This document shows, one piece after another, positions 1-9,348 of a stretch of 32,762 bases of DNA (positions within the stretch are counted from its first letter, which is position 1; each line of letters starts with the position of its first letter). The stretch comes from Plectonema radiosum NIES-515 (GTDB lineage Bacteria > Cyanobacteriota > Cyanobacteriia > Cyanobacteriales > Nostocaceae). The stretch is taken from assembly GCF_025753815.1 (NCBI RefSeq), contig NZ_JAOWRF010000085.1, positions 1 through 32,762 of the forward strand. The letters are read 5' to 3'. Below the pieces are notes generated by a model. It was not told the DNA's origin. It was given only the letters and a program-made list of their open reading frames with translations, and ran no database searches. The translations under genes were made by a program, and so were the position numbers.

Positions 1-416
1 GAAGTCCACGTTTCGTTAAATTTGTTGAAAATAGTGGGTGACTCATAGCTAAAAGCTTCAACTAGTATTTCTGTGTGGTTCATCAACCATATTTAATTTC
101 GATTAGGCTCGGCTAGAGCCGAATTTATGCCTGTGGACAAGAACCCGCCGACGGGCTTGGTTGAAGCAGGAAGCAGACCCTTCAGGAGCAATCTTGATTG
201 AATGGTAAGACGAGCGATAAGTTTAACCAAGTTTTGTGTAGCAGATAATATATTTACAACCAATTTTCTACAGTCAGCTTTTCTACTCTCGACATGTTGC
301 TATCCTTTGTAACTAAGATTAAACCACCTATTATAGCTGTGGATGCTATTAATACATCTGCATTCTGTATTGTGGGATAGGGTAGCGCTCGATTAAATAG
401 ATATCTCCAGAAAAGA
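1..416. other. Left-edge region without a complete gene
   Basis: I see no complete gene in this stretch. The only protein-like reading frame is the short tail described separately at 97-201. The rest is AT-rich with no convincing start codon, ribosome binding site or RNA gene on either strand. A gene ending just left of the window could reach into the first bases, but no frame shows it. Confidence 0.4.
97..201 (+). pseudogene. Possible 3' tail of a degenerate TnpB-like gene
   Basis: After an in-frame TAA at 94-96 an open frame encodes about 34 residues and ends in TGA at 199-201. It includes a stretch reading EFMPVDKNPPTGLVEAGSR. The variable tails of cyanobacterial IS200/IS605-type TnpB (OrfB) proteins can look like this, but the zinc-finger and catalytic parts are not visible upstream. 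If the reading is right, it is a leftover 3' end of an insertion sequence. It may equally be chance coding in non-coding DNA, so confidence is low. Confidence 0.2.
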
Positions 417-470
417 TGTAGAGACGTAAGCTAGCTACGTCTAATCAAGGGTTTCGGGCAACGTATAGTT
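417..470. repeat. Interspersed palindromic repeat, family B copy 1
   Basis: AGACGTA at 422-428 pairs with TACGTCT at 436-442, and the palindrome is followed by GGGTTTCGGGCAACG at 449-463. The same layout, an AGAGACGTAGC-type palindrome followed by a TTTCGGG(C/T)AACG box, recurs at 25477-25528 and in rearranged form at 6558-6670. This marks a dispersed repeat and not a gene-specific regulatory site. It lies just upstream of the small membrane-protein gene. Confidence 0.6.
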
Positions 471-554
471 CATTTATGGAGATGTCTAATATAGATAAGC
501 GGTTACAATAAAAAAATATTCATTAATTATTATTTGGACTCCGAAAAATTATTT

Positions 555-815
555 ATGGAACCATTAACACTCCCAACCAATTCACCTGAACCCAAAATAG
601 AAAGTGTTAACACTCTAGTTGTGCGCTTTACTGTTGGGGCGATAATTGGACTGCTGATTGCTGGAACCTACTGGGGAACTAGTATTTATTTTGGTTATCC
701 ACTGTCTTTTAAAATTGCAATTATCGGCTGTTTATTGCTGTCAATTATCTGCGGGTTGATGATACTCAAATGGGGTTATGGTATACTGGAAAACCTGCTA
801 GAGAATTTGCGTTAA
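555..815 (+). CDS. Small two-helix membrane protein, function unknown
   Basis: The product is 86 residues from the ATG at 555; a TTG at 534 would add seven residues. No clear Shine-Dalgarno sequence precedes either, so the ATG is preferred only by codon type. After a polar N-terminus of about 20 residues there are two hydrophobic segments (roughly residues 22-43 and 48-70 of the ATG form) and a short charged tail. This looks like a small inner or thylakoid membrane protein with two spanning helices. I recognise no motif. It stands alone on the plus strand and faces the SH3-protein gene tail to tail. Confidence 0.6.
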   Translation: MEPLTLPTNSPEPKIESVNTLVVRFTVGAIIGLLIAGTYWGTSIYFGYPLSFKIAIIGCLLLSIICGLMILKWGYGILENLLENLR

Positions 816-988
816 CTCTTAAGAGCTTTGATTCCTCCATTCTCTGATTGAAAGTGGATTATGAAGTGGTTTATCCGACACACAAACCAGTGATTTTGCT
901 ACTATTCAGAAGTAGCTCGCTTTTTCACGCAATCAAATAGGAGTCCTATATAACAATCTTATTTCCAAACTGAAAACTTACTTTCTTC

Positions 989-1022
989 AGATCCCCCACT
1001 TCGTAAAAGTTGTCGGGGATCT
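989..1022. terminator. Hairpin between convergent genes
   Basis: AGATCCCC (989-996) pairs perfectly with GGGGATCT (1015-1022), and ACTT/AAGT can extend the stem inside. It sits between two convergent genes, where a bidirectional terminator would be expected. No T-run follows on either strand, so it is either a weak terminator or one of the dispersed GATCCCC-type repeats common in cyanobacteria. Confidence 0.4.
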
Positions 1023-1042
1023 TAAAACCCAACCTACAATTT

Positions 1043-1558
1043 TTATGGGCAAGCTATATAATTGGAATTTACCCAGCCTTCTAATCCATTAACTCGGTTG
1101 TTTGGTCCAGATATTACACGCACGTAATACCAATTATCTTGAGTTTTGATGGGGAGTACTGTATTTCCATTATTTAACCCAGCTTTAGATTTTCCATTGG
1201 GAGATAAGCGAAGGGCTAACTGTCCTGTTTGGATGCCTGTTACACTACAAGAAGCTTCTACATCTTCACCATCTGATTGTAGTCGAATTTGGCTTTGATG
1301 AATGAAACCAGAACGACCGCAAGCATCTGTTTTGTACCATCCATTTCTATAATCAGAGACAGCTATAGATGCTTGCGATCTGATGGCACAAATAATACCA
1401 CCATTCGGTTTCACTCTCACATTTGATGGTGGGTCTATAACAACCGCTGATTGTGTAGATTGTGCGTTAGCTAAAGGTGCTTTCAATAATCCGGGAATGA
1501 CAGCAAGCAAAGTAATATTGACACCAGAAAATACTATGTTCTGAATCGCTTTCTTCAT
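1043..1558 (-). CDS. Exported protein with two SH3-like segments
   Basis: The protein has 171 residues. It starts with a lysine-containing, hydrophobic leader ending near ALANA-Q (residues 28-33), typical of a Sec signal peptide. The mature part carries two SH3b-like segments: one from about residue 38 (NVRVKPNGG, then NGWYKTDACGRSGFIH) and one from about 105 (GQLALRLSPNGKS, then NWYYVRV and GWVNSNYI). Several cysteines could form disulfides. Bacterial SH3 domains often bind cell-wall peptides, so a periplasmic or wall-associated role is likely, but no catalytic domain is present. It is a single gene; the gap between its start and the TPR gene holds an inverted-repeat element. Confidence 0.75.
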   Translation of the reverse strand: MKKAIQNIVFSGVNITLLAVIPGLLKAPLANAQSTQSAVVIDPPSNVRVKPNGGIICAIRSQASIAVSDYRNGWYKTDACGRSGFIHQSQIRLQSDGEDVEASCSVTGIQTGQLALRLSPNGKSKAGLNNGNTVLPIKTQDNWYYVRVISGPNNRVNGLEGWVNSNYIACP

Positions 1559-1625
1559 ATTCTTACTATTTTTTCAATCTCAAGTTTTGATTTACTGATT
1601 TTGAGCAAAAAGCTCATATTTTTAT

Positions 1626-1717
1626 AGGACTTACGCACTCCTGAGCGAAAAAACGAACCGCAGAGGACGCAGAGGACACAGAGAAATAAGAGTTTAGGAG
1701 AGTTTTGCGTAAGTCCT
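1626..1717. repeat. 92-bp inverted-repeat element, family A copy 1
   Basis: AGGACTTACGCA at 1626-1637 is matched exactly by its reverse complement TGCGTAAGTCCT at 1706-1717. The interior contains a GAACCGCAGAGGACGCAGAG-like purine-rich stretch and no coding frame. A second element with the same 12-base ends and almost the same length lies at 15158-15248 in the opposite internal orientation. It looks like a MITE-like, non-coding dispersed element. Confidence 0.75.
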
Positions 1718-1797
1718 GTTTTATTTATAATAGTAAAAAAGGATACGATACAACAGTGATTTTACTGGACATCACCAAGTCTTTATTTTGTCAGTTT

Positions 1798-3414
1798 TTA
1801 TTGCTGAAGTTGGCGAATTATGTCAATAAGTTGCTGATAATACTGAGTATTTCCTTCTTCTTGATATAGTTCGGCAGCTTTCTGAAAGTCAGCGATCGCA
1901 CTTTCTATGTCTCCCAAATTATGGCGGATATCAGCTCGAACGATGTAAGCTGATGGGAAATGCGGTTGTAAATGCAAGGCTTGATTTAAGTTCAAGAGCG
2001 CTTGTTCCAAGTCTCCCAACAAAGAATAGCTGCGACCTCGATTATACCAGTCTTCGGCAAGGCTGGGGTCGATGGCTATTGCTCGGTCGTAATCGTCGAT
2101 TGCTGCTTGAAAGTCTTCTAGAGCATAACGTGCATTAGCGCGATCGCTATAAAATGCAGCGGTATGCGGATTAATTTTTATTGCTTTGGTGTAATCGGCA
2201 TCCGCTCTTTGATAGTCTTCTAAAACAAAGTAGGTAGAACCCCGATTGTAATAAGCTTCTATGAAGTCAGGATTTAGTTGTAATGCACAATTATAATCTT
2301 CAATCGCGCCTTGAAAGTCACCTAAATTGCGGCGAGCATTACCTAAATTGCAGTATGCTTGAGAGAAGTTAGGATTAAGCTGAATTGCTTTTTGGTTATC
2401 TGCAATTGCACCTTGGTAATCAAGCATTGCATCGCGAGCAATAGCTCTACCATAGTAAGCTTCTATTAAGTTGGAATTAATTTTTAATGCGCGATCGTAA
2501 TCGGCGATCGCGTCTTGATAATTTCCTAAACTACGATGAGCCGTAGCGCGATCGCAATATCCTTCCCCTAAATGGGGATGAAGTTGCAATAATTCGTTAC
2601 AATCGGCGATGGCACCTTGAAAATCCCCTAGTTGACAGCGTGCATTCGCCCGAAAGCCATAAACTAAAACTAGATACGGATTTTGCTCTAATGCCTGATT
2701 ATAATCTTCAATTGCTGCCTGATAATCTCCCAAGGTCGCACGAACAAGACCGCGATTGTAGTATGCTTGTACATCCAGAGGATGCAATTTTAAGGTTTGA
2801 TTGAAGTCAGCAATCGCTTTTTGAAACTCTTTCAGGGAAGTATAAACCAGACCGCGATTGTAGTATGCTGAAGCATAATTAGGGTTGATTGTCAATGCGC
2901 GGTTGTAATCGTTAATTGCTTCTTGATAATCTGCAAGAGCATAATGAGCATTACCTCGATTATGATAAGCGTCGATGAAATTGGGATCTAGTCGCAATGC
3001 CAGATTGTGATCGGCGATCGCACTTTGATAATCTTTTAATTGATAGTGAACATTACCGCGATTGCTGTAACATAAAGCAAAATTAGGATTTAGCTCCAAA
3101 GCTGAGTTAAAACCTTCAATTGCTTTGGGATAATCGCCTTGTTCGCAAAGGGTCAAACCTTCATTATAGTAGGCAATAGACATATCAAAATTAATCTCGA
3201 AAGCTTTGTCCGGATTAATTTTGATAGCTGCGTGATAATCTGCGATCGCACTTTGATAATCACCCATTGCAAAGTAGGCATTACCGCGATTTTGGTAAGA
3301 TAAAGCAAAATCGGGATTGATTTGCAATGCCAAGTTAAAACAAGCGATCGCTCCTTGATAATCTCCTTGGGAATTCTTGTTTATTCCTTGGTGTAAAAAT
3401 TCTTCCGCATTCAT
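1798..3414 (-). CDS. Tetratricopeptide repeat protein (15 TPRs)
   Basis: This 538-residue protein is almost entirely 34-residue TPR units, about 15 of them. Most carry the pattern AYYNRG...LGDYQxAIxDYNxALxLNPN, and the last is followed by a short helical tail. There is no signal peptide, membrane helix or catalytic domain, so it should be a soluble scaffold for protein-protein contacts. The third unit is preceded by a slightly longer linker (around residues 68-80). It begins 12 bases after the YCII gene ends on the same strand and is probably co-transcribed with it. The partner proteins cannot be read from sequence. Near-identical repeats suggest expansion by internal duplication. Confidence 0.9.
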   Translation of the reverse strand: MNAEEFLHQGINKNSQGDYQGAIACFNLALQINPDFALSYQNRGNAYFAMGDYQSAIADYHAAIKINPDKAFEINFDMSIAYYNEGLTLCEQGDYPKAIEGFNSALELNPNFALCYSNRGNVHYQLKDYQSAIADHNLALRLDPNFIDAYHNRGNAHYALADYQEAINDYNRALTINPNYASAYYNRGLVYTSLKEFQKAIADFNQTLKLHPLDVQAYYNRGLVRATLGDYQAAIEDYNQALEQNPYLVLVYGFRANARCQLGDFQGAIADCNELLQLHPHLGEGYCDRATAHRSLGNYQDAIADYDRALKINSNLIEAYYGRAIARDAMLDYQGAIADNQKAIQLNPNFSQAYCNLGNARRNLGDFQGAIEDYNCALQLNPDFIEAYYNRGSTYFVLEDYQRADADYTKAIKINPHTAAFYSDRANARYALEDFQAAIDDYDRAIAIDPSLAEDWYNRGRSYSLLGDLEQALLNLNQALHLQPHFPSAYIVRADIRHNLGDIESAIADFQKAAELYQEEGNTQYYQQLIDIIRQLQQ

Positions 3415-3426
3415 CTGATTTTCGAT

Positions 3427-3696
3427 TCAAAAAGCTTGAATCCACTCTTTGACAATATATTCTGTCCAGATGTTATTTTGCCAATAAGGGTCATTTTCAA
3501 TCAACTCACGCACAATAGCTTCATTTTCGGCTTCGTAAATGCCGAAAACTTTGGTTACATCTTTGGTGGGACCAATGGTAATCAACATACCGGATTCTTT
3601 TTGTTTTGCGAGTCCGTCTAAATGCGCTTGACGATGAGGCGCACGTTTTTCTAGAACGTCTTCGCAATAACTTCCCCACATTATATATTTTGCCAT
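3427..3696 (-). CDS. YCII-family protein (YciI-like)
   Basis: The 89-residue product matches the YCII fold in size and pattern. It opens with a strand (KYIMWGSYCEDV), followed by RAPHRQAHLDGL with the conserved histidine region (H21/H25), a GPTKD loop, a second strand (VFGIYEAE), a helix and then NDPYW with the conserved aspartate (D69). YCII proteins are ferredoxin-like dimers related to muconolactone isomerase. A His-Asp pair is thought to be their active site, but the reactions are mostly unknown. The gene lies between pheT and the TPR gene on the same strand. Its upstream gap contains four hairpins. Confidence 0.8.
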   Translation of the reverse strand: MAKYIMWGSYCEDVLEKRAPHRQAHLDGLAKQKESGMLITIGPTKDVTKVFGIYEAENEAIVRELIENDPYWQNNIWTEYIVKEWIQAF

Positions 3697-3738
3697 AGAT
3701 ACACCATCTAAAATTACAAAAGGTCTAAATTCAGTTAA

Positions 3739-3840
3739 TGAGTGTTAATAAACACTCACGAGCGGAGTAACCACTTCAGTGGTTAAAATTGAGCGGTAAA
3801 CCGCTCACTACCTAAATACAGACGTGACCTTGGAACGTCT
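3739..3840. repeat. Cluster of four consecutive hairpins
   Basis: Four perfect inverted repeats sit within about 100 bases: TGAGTGTT/AACACTCA (3739-3758), AACCACT/AGTGGTT (3769-3784), GAGCGG/CCGCTC (3791-3806) and AGACGT/ACGTCT (3820-3840). They lie between the end of pheT and the start of the YCII gene. They could act as a processing or termination barrier for pheT mRNA, or be a composite of dispersed repeats; the last one shares the AGACGT arm with repeat family B. No T-run follows any of the stems on the minus strand. Confidence 0.6.
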
Positions 3841-3844
3841 CTAC

Positions 3845-6262
3845 CTAACTTCTCAAACTGACGCCGAATTTTTCAACCAATGCTTCACGAACTTTGTTGT
3901 GTACTGGTTCGACTTCAGCATCAGTGAGAGTGCGATCGCTTGTCCGATAAATTAAGCGAAACGCCAAACTGCGTTGTCCTTTTGGTACATTATCGCCGCG
4001 ATATTCATCAAATAATTCCACAGATTCTAATAAATCTTTACCAGATAAAGCGATCGCTCTTTCAATTTCGGCAACAGTTACCTTAACCGGTGCAAAAAAG
4101 GCGATATCGCGATCTGCTGCTGGATAAGCAGAATAAGCTTTAAATTGCGGTGCAAGTATTTCGTCTCTTTCTAGAGAATCCAACACCACATCTAAATCCA
4201 ATTGAAACACGTAAACCGAATCTGGTAAACCTTTGTCCCGTCGCACTTGCGGATGTAATTGTCCAAAAGTACCGAGTCGATTACCGCGTATCCATAAAGA
4301 CGCGGTGCGTCCTGGATGCAAGCAGGAATTTTGATTATCTGGTTGATATTCTACTTGCAAACCAAGTTGCTGAAATACACTTTCTAAAATGCCTTTGGCT
4401 TGAAACCATGTTAAAGGTTGTTCGCCACTTTTTGACCATTTACCGACAGTGCGATCGCCTCCCATAATACCAGCTACGGCTTCAGCTTCAGCTAAACCGT
4501 CTTCTTCTCGCGAAAAAATTCGTCCAATTTCAAAGCCGTTCAGCGAACCATTTCCTTGCTCTAAGTTATACTGAAAAGCATCAATCAAGCCGGAAATTAA
4601 CTCGGTTCGCAGTGCCGAATATTCTGTAAATAACGGGTTTGACAGCACTATTTGCCTTTCTGACTGTGGTTTCACCAAAGAGTAGTGTATTAGTTCAGTC
4701 AATCCTTCGGCACGGAAAGAAGCTCGCAATTTGCGTATAAGTTCTTGATCTAAAGGCAAATAACCAGCTTCTGATTTTTCTGGTAAAGTATCGCAAAAGT
4801 TATCGTAACCATAAAGACGAGCAATTTCTTCAATTAAATCGATTTCCCGTTCTAAATCGCGGTAACGATAGGGGGGGACAGTTACTGTCCAAGCACCCTC
4901 ACCAGAAGAAGTTAGCTGACATCCCAATGCAGTGAGAATGCGCTCAACATCTTGCCCTTGGAGTTCTCCGGTTTTCTCATTTTTCTCGATTGGTCCGAGA
5001 ACTTGATTAACTCGCTCTAAACGCAGTGCGATCGCTCGACTCCAAGTCGATGGATCGGGACGCGTATCGGCAATTTCCTGATTTACAATAGTTCCCTGTG
5101 CTATCTCCACCAGCATCGATAAAGCGCGGTCTATGGCTTTTTCCAACTCAGCGCGGTTTACACCTCGTTCATACCTTCGAGAAGCTTCTGTTGTTAAACC
5201 AATGCTACGCGAAGAACGACGAATGGCTACAGAGTCAAATAACGCTGCTTCTAAAAAGATATTTTGCGTCCCCTCATGCACTTCCGTTTCTTCTCCACCC
5301 ATCACCCCTGCCAAAGCAACGGGTTTATTCTTGGCAGTGATTACCAAATTTTGGGTAGTTAGATTGCGGGTTTGACCATCGAGAGTTTTCAGAGATTCTC
5401 CTGCGTTAGCAAAACGCACCCCAACTTGGGCTTTTTCACCCAAGCGATCGCCATCAAATGCGTGCAATGGTTGTCCCCATTCCAACAACACATAATTAGT
5501 AATATCCACAACATTATTTATTGGTCGCGTTCCCGCAGCCCGCAAACGTTGCTGCAACCAATCAGGAGAAGGTGCAATTTTGACATTTTCAATTACCGTA
5601 CCAATGTAAGCAGGACTTGCTTGCGTCTCATCAATTTTTAAAGTGAAATTTCCTGCATCTGTCGGAACAGACACCTCACCAGGTTCAGGAATTGTCAGCT
5701 TTCCACCTGTCAGCGCTGCTACTTCCCGCGCTATCCCTACCATACTTAAAGCATCAGCGCGATTAGCAGTAGCAGTCACATCTAAAATCACATCATCCAA
5801 ACCCAACAACGGACGTACATCGCTGCCCAGTTGGAGATTTTCCTGAGGAAAAATATGAATTCCGTCTACATCAGTAGGTAAACCGAGTTCCTTCAAAGAA
5901 CAAATCATTCCTTGAGAAGGGACACCCCGCAGTTTCGCCGGCTTGATTTTTAAATCGATATTTGGTAAATAAGTTCCTGTGGTTGCTACTGGTACATAAA
6001 TATCTGCTCGGACATTCCCAGCACCACAGACGATATTTAAAGTCTCAGAAGCACCGATATCAACTTGGCAAACACTCAACTTATCAGCGTTAGGGTGAGG
6101 TTGTTTTTCAAGCACTCTGCCAACAACGACGCCCGAAGCCCAAGTGCGACGGTCTTCAATATCTTCTACCTCAAACCCTGCCATTGTCAAGGTTTCGGCT
6201 AAATCTTCTGGGCTGATTTTTATCTCAACTAGTTCCCGCAGCCAACTTAGAGAAATACGCAT
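3845..6262 (-). CDS. pheT: Phenylalanine--tRNA ligase beta subunit
   Basis: The 805-residue product has the full domain order of bacterial PheT. An OB-fold tRNA-binding (EMAP-like) domain spans about residues 40-149, with [18 protein letters not shown] and [14 protein letters not shown]3/B4, at about 210-380, contains [22 protein letters not shown] and [10 protein letters not shown] and is the editing module. B5 lies at about 405-490, with [27 protein letters not shown] catalytic-like core without catalytic motifs follows, and a C-terminal ferredoxin-fold anticodon-binding domain (about 712-804) ends GVSLRS. It pairs with PheS to charge tRNA-Phe; pheS is not in the window, as is usual in cyanobacteria. 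The start ([11 protein letters not shown]) is the standard PheT N-terminus. Confidence 0.97.
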   Translation of the reverse strand: MRISLSWLRELVEIKISPEDLAETLTMAGFEVEDIEDRRTWASGVVVGRVLEKQPHPNADKLSVCQVDIGASETLNIVCGAGNVRADIYVPVATTGTYLPNIDLKIKPAKLRGVPSQGMICSLKELGLPTDVDGIHIFPQENLQLGSDVRPLLGLDDVILDVTATANRADALSMVGIAREVAALTGGKLTIPEPGEVSVPTDAGNFTLKIDETQASPAYIGTVIENVKIAPSPDWLQQRLRAAGTRPINNVVDITNYVLLEWGQPLHAFDGDRLGEKAQVGVRFANAGESLKTLDGQTRNLTTQNLVITAKNKPVALAGVMGGEETEVHEGTQNIFLEAALFDSVAIRRSSRSIGLTTEASRRYERGVNRAELEKAIDRALSMLVEIAQGTIVNQEIADTRPDPSTWSRAIALRLERVNQVLGPIEKNEKTGELQGQDVERILTALGCQLTSSGEGAWTVTVPPYRYRDLEREIDLIEEIARLYGYDNFCDTLPEKSEAGYLPLDQELIRKLRASFRAEGLTELIHYSLVKPQSERQIVLSNPLFTEYSALRTELISGLIDAFQYNLEQGNGSLNGFEIGRIFSREEDGLAEAEAVAGIMGGDRTVGKWSKSGEQPLTWFQAKGILESVFQQLGLQVEYQPDNQNSCLHPGRTASLWIRGNRLGTFGQLHPQVRRDKGLPDSVYVFQLDLDVVLDSLERDEILAPQFKAYSAYPAADRDIAFFAPVKVTVAEIERAIALSGKDLLESVELFDEYRGDNVPKGQRSLAFRLIYRTSDRTLTDAEVEPVHNKVREALVEKFGVSLRS

Positions 6263-6702
6263 GGAGTGTGCTTGCTAATTCGATGAATCGTATCAATCCT
6301 TCAATTTTAGAGTGTAAGAGAGGCGATCGCACTCTTACATCTGGCTCTTCGTACCCCCCAACTTGAATAATCCTACTACGACGACGTTGTACTTCTAATC
6401 TTTTTTCTCTGGGGGACATTTTGGGCGATCGCGTCTTCTTTTTTCAAAGACGGGCAAGGGACGTGGTTCGTTGAATCGTTTTACTAGTTAAGAGTAGACA
6501 TCTGGGAACTAGGGAATTTTCCTAATCCCCAGTAGGCATCTGGTAGAAATGAGCTATGCGTTGCCCAAAATCCGTGTAGAGACGATTCTGTGCTACGTCT
6601 CTACATTAGACATCGACCGATCTTTTATTATGCGTTGCCCGAACCCCAACAGACGTGAAATTTCACGTCTCTACATTATTTTTCAAATAGGTTGTCTAGT
6701 CC
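6263..6702. repeat. Gap rich in family-B palindromic repeats
   Basis: This gene-free stretch separates pheT from the response regulator. TGTAGAGACG (6575-6584) pairs with CGTCTCTACA (6596-6605). The 20-base perfect palindrome AGACGTGAAATTTCACGTCT lies at 6651-6670. The box TATGCGTTGCCC appears twice, at about 6555 and 6629, each time just before a palindrome, so two repeat units stand in tandem. The same box in reverse complement accompanies the copies at 417-470 and 25477-25528. HIP1-type GCGATCGC sites also occur. The promoter of pheT should lie near 6263-6400 but I cannot place it exactly. Confidence 0.6.
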
Positions 6703-8061
6703 CTAACTCAAATGCATAAACACCATTTTCAGCAATTCTGAGCGACTAAACGGCTTAGTTAAATACCCCGATGCTCCCACAAATTTGGCTTTTATCTTAT
6801 CTATAATTCCCTTACTACCAGTCACAAAAACTACTGGTGTTTCTTTGAACATTGAATTATTGCGTATTAGCTTACACAATTCATAACCATCAATTCCCAC
6901 CATATTCAAATCCAGTAATATCAAGTCTGGTTTGTGCCGAACAATCGACATTACCGCTTTTAGTGGATCGAGAATTGTCACTACAGAAAAACTTTCATCT
7001 TCTAATAAGCGACTAATTTCTTTCAGCATTGTCGGACTATCATCAACAGAAACTATTTTGTGAACTTTTCGCTCTGTTAAGGTTGCAGTACTTGTCTGAT
7101 CTTTTGTCGCTAATTGCTGATAATTTTCTCTGACAGAAGAAGATATATCTGGAAATTGCTGACGATTATCTCTATTTTCGGCAATACTTGACTTACCGTT
7201 GGGAGTAGTGCTAATAGGCGTTATGATATCAGCTAATTCGGCAATATCCCGATCAACTGATAACTCTTCACAAGTCTTTGGTAATTTATCAAACGGTGGA
7301 TCTGGTTCATGTAATAATAGCGCTCCATGTAAGATATAAGGATGTAAAATTTGCGCCAGCTTTAATTCATCTTGATTCAGAATTACGGCAAGATGACGCA
7401 AGCTAAACCCTTTCATCCAATGAGTTAAATTGGGCTGAAGTTCCGGAAGTTTTTCTGGTTTAATTCTCGTAGAAATGCACAAATAAGGGCGCTGAAATGG
7501 AGAAGAAATTTGCGGCGCTAAAGAATGCCAATTTAGCAATCTTTCTTGACAACATTCGATGACTTTCTCTACATCCAGTTTGCAATTTTTTGGCAGATAT
7601 GTATCTGTTAATTTATATGTACCTTGCTTGATTAATAGAAATGATTCAATCACTTCTTTAACCAGTTCTTGGATTAGCACTCCGGCTTGTGTAGAATTTA
7701 GATATTTTTGACTGACAAGCCAGCAAATCGCTTGGTAATCTGGTGGCTGGGGCTGGTTTGTCAAACTTTCGTGGTGTATTTTGCCCTTACCGTGTGAGTC
7801 AGTTTCAAACATTAGGCGTAACTGAACACGGGTTTCGCTCTTTAGCAGGGTAATTTGGCGGCTGAGGCGACGTAAATGCCGTTCCAGTCGATCAAAAGGT
7901 TCAACTGAATCGCTAGCATAAGTAATTGTACCGTGTTCTAAGTAGATCGACCAAGAAACTGAGTCGCTAAATGCTTCTAAACAAATACTCTCAGAAGAAT
8001 TAGATAGCTGTCTTAACAAACTCAGGGGACTCAATTTGGTGAAAGTGCCAGAATTATTCAT
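6703..8061 (-). CDS. PatA-like response regulator (PATAN domain + receiver)
   Basis: This 452-residue protein has an N-terminal region of about 280 residues resembling the PATAN/DUF4388 module of cyanobacterial PatA, PixG and TaxP1 proteins (GTFTKLSPLSLLRQLSNS..., LEHGTITYASDS). A low-complexity linker (about 285-330) follows, then a C-terminal receiver domain. The receiver has the acidic pair in SVDDSP, the phospho-acceptor D384 (LILLDLNMV), T414 (VFVTGSK) and K436 (LTKPFS), with CheY-like spacing of 30 and 22 residues, so it should be phosphorylatable. Relatives control heterocyst spacing, phototaxis or pilus motility. Its kinase is not nearby. The gene is divergent from the vWA/PP2C/kinase unit. 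I do not assign it as patA itself because paralogues are common. Confidence 0.85.
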   Translation of the reverse strand: MNNSGTFTKLSPLSLLRQLSNSSESICLEAFSDSVSWSIYLEHGTITYASDSVEPFDRLERHLRRLSRQITLLKSETRVQLRLMFETDSHGKGKIHHESLTNQPQPPDYQAICWLVSQKYLNSTQAGVLIQELVKEVIESFLLIKQGTYKLTDTYLPKNCKLDVEKVIECCQERLLNWHSLAPQISSPFQRPYLCISTRIKPEKLPELQPNLTHWMKGFSLRHLAVILNQDELKLAQILHPYILHGALLLHEPDPPFDKLPKTCEELSVDRDIAELADIITPISTTPNGKSSIAENRDNRQQFPDISSSVRENYQQLATKDQTSTATLTERKVHKIVSVDDSPTMLKEISRLLEDESFSVVTILDPLKAVMSIVRHKPDLILLDLNMVGIDGYELCKLIRNNSMFKETPVVFVTGSKGIIDKIKAKFVGASGYLTKPFSRSELLKMVFMHLS

Positions 8062-8673
8062 GTTTTTGGATAATTTGCGGTAAATTAGACCGAATACTTG
8101 TAAATTTTAAGTATCGGTAAATGAGGCACCCTGAAAGAATTGAATATTTTTCTACAAACAAATTTTTAAGTTTGGCTATGTAGCCATATTAAATATATGC
8201 AAAAATTACCATATCTTTAATTTGTTACATTTTGCACTATATTTTGAAATAAAATATTTTCGGCTTCATTTTAATTTTAAGTGTGCATAGTTACACAAGT
8301 ATAATGAGAAAGCAGATTATATTAAATATGATGAATTGCTTTCACCTAAAATCTGACTTCCCTACATAGAATCTTTAAAATTGAACCTGGGCAGGGCAGG
8401 CGATCCTTGGTACTCTATAAGGGTTATTTATAGTTTTTCCTAGATGCAGTGCTACAGGTAATGCGAGTCCCTAGTAAATTCCCTTTTACTCAACTACGCT
8501 GAAAGTTAAGATTTTATTAAATGCTTAGGGATTTTGCTAGTAGTAATCTGTTTAATAAATAAGAGAGGACTCTTCCAACCAACTACAAAAATGTAGTTGG
8601 TTCCGCACTTTCAATTATATACTTTGAGAAAAAGGGAAAAAAGGCTTTGGACTTTAACATAACACCAAAAGTT
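8062..8673. promoter_or_regulatory. Divergent intergenic region with a leader hairpin
   Basis: This AT-rich gap of about 600 bases lies between the divergent response regulator and vWA genes and must hold both promoters. The clearest structure is an 11-bp perfect stem, AACCAACTACA (8577-8587) and TGTAGTTGGTT (8592-8602) with an AAAA loop. It lies about 70 bases upstream of the vWA start, probably in the mRNA leader. An AAGGG/AAGG purine stretch at about 8632-8644 could serve as a ribosome binding site. I see no gene or RNA in the remainder. Confidence 0.45.
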
Positions 8674-9348
8674 ATGCCGGATACATTAAAACTGGACGAA
8701 GTAGTTGAATTTGCTGAGAACCCAGAACCACGTTGTCCTTGCGTGTTATTATTAGATACCTCAGGTTCAATGCAAGGACAGCCAATTGAGGCTTTAAATC
8801 AAGGCTTGCTCAGTTTGAAGGACGAATTAGTAAAAAATTCCCTTGCTGCACGAAGAGTAGAAGTAGCAATAGTTACTTTTGATAGTAACGTAAATGTAGT
8901 GCAAGACTTTGTGACGGCGGATCAATTCAATCCGCCAATTTTGACAGCACAAGGCTTGACGACTATGGGTTCGGGAATTAATAAAGCCTTGGATTTGATT
9001 CAAGAGCGGAAAGTTCAATATCGCACGAATGGCATTGCCTACTATCGTCCTTGGGTATTTATGATTACCGATGGAGAACCCCAAGGCGAATTAGAGCATT
9101 CTATAGACCAAGCATCCCAACGTTTGCAAAGAGATGAAATAAATAAACGTGTTGCTTTTTTTACCGTTGGGGTGGAAAATGCTAATATGACGCGCTTAAG
9201 TAAAATTGCTGTACGTACTCCTCTGAAACTCGAAGGACTGAACTTTATAGAGATGTTTGTTTGGTTATCGGCGAGTATGTCAGCTGTTTCGCATTCACAG
9301 GTAGACGAACAGGTTGCACTACCACCAATCGGCTGGGGATCTGTTTAA
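8674..9348 (+). CDS. TerY-like von Willebrand factor A domain protein
   Basis: The product is 224 residues from the ATG at 8674, or 233 from a TTG at 8647. The ATG is preferred because the family motif VEFAENPEPRCPCVLLLDTSGSM normally follows the start closely, although the TTG has the better purine-rich upstream stretch. It is a single vWA domain with a complete metal-ion-dependent adhesion site: D-T-S-G-S (D37 in the long form), T105/T106 in TTMGSG and D142 in ITDGEP. It should bind a divalent metal and a protein partner in the cytoplasm, with no signal peptide. It is the first gene of a vWA-PP2C-kinase triad (TerY-P type), in which the vWA protein is thought to be the adaptor or sensor. 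Confidence 0.88.
   Translation: MPDTLKLDEVVEFAENPEPRCPCVLLLDTSGSMQGQPIEALNQGLLSLKDELVKNSLAARRVEVAIVTFDSNVNVVQDFVTADQFNPPILTAQGLTTMGSGINKALDLIQERKVQYRTNGIAYYRPWVFMITDGEPQGELEHSIDQASQRLQRDEINKRVAFFTVGVENANMTRLSKIAVRTPLKLEGLNFIEMFVWLSASMSAVSHSQVDEQVALPPIGWGSV

Noticed and set aside
3739-3840. CRISPR array
   Set aside because: The stems differ from one another and there are no equal repeats with unique spacers. No cas gene is present in the window.
6225-6419. Minus-strand frame of 64 codons overlapping the start of pheT
   Set aside because: It overlaps the pheT N-terminus, has no ribosome binding site, and runs through HIP1-rich intergenic DNA with no recognisable motif.
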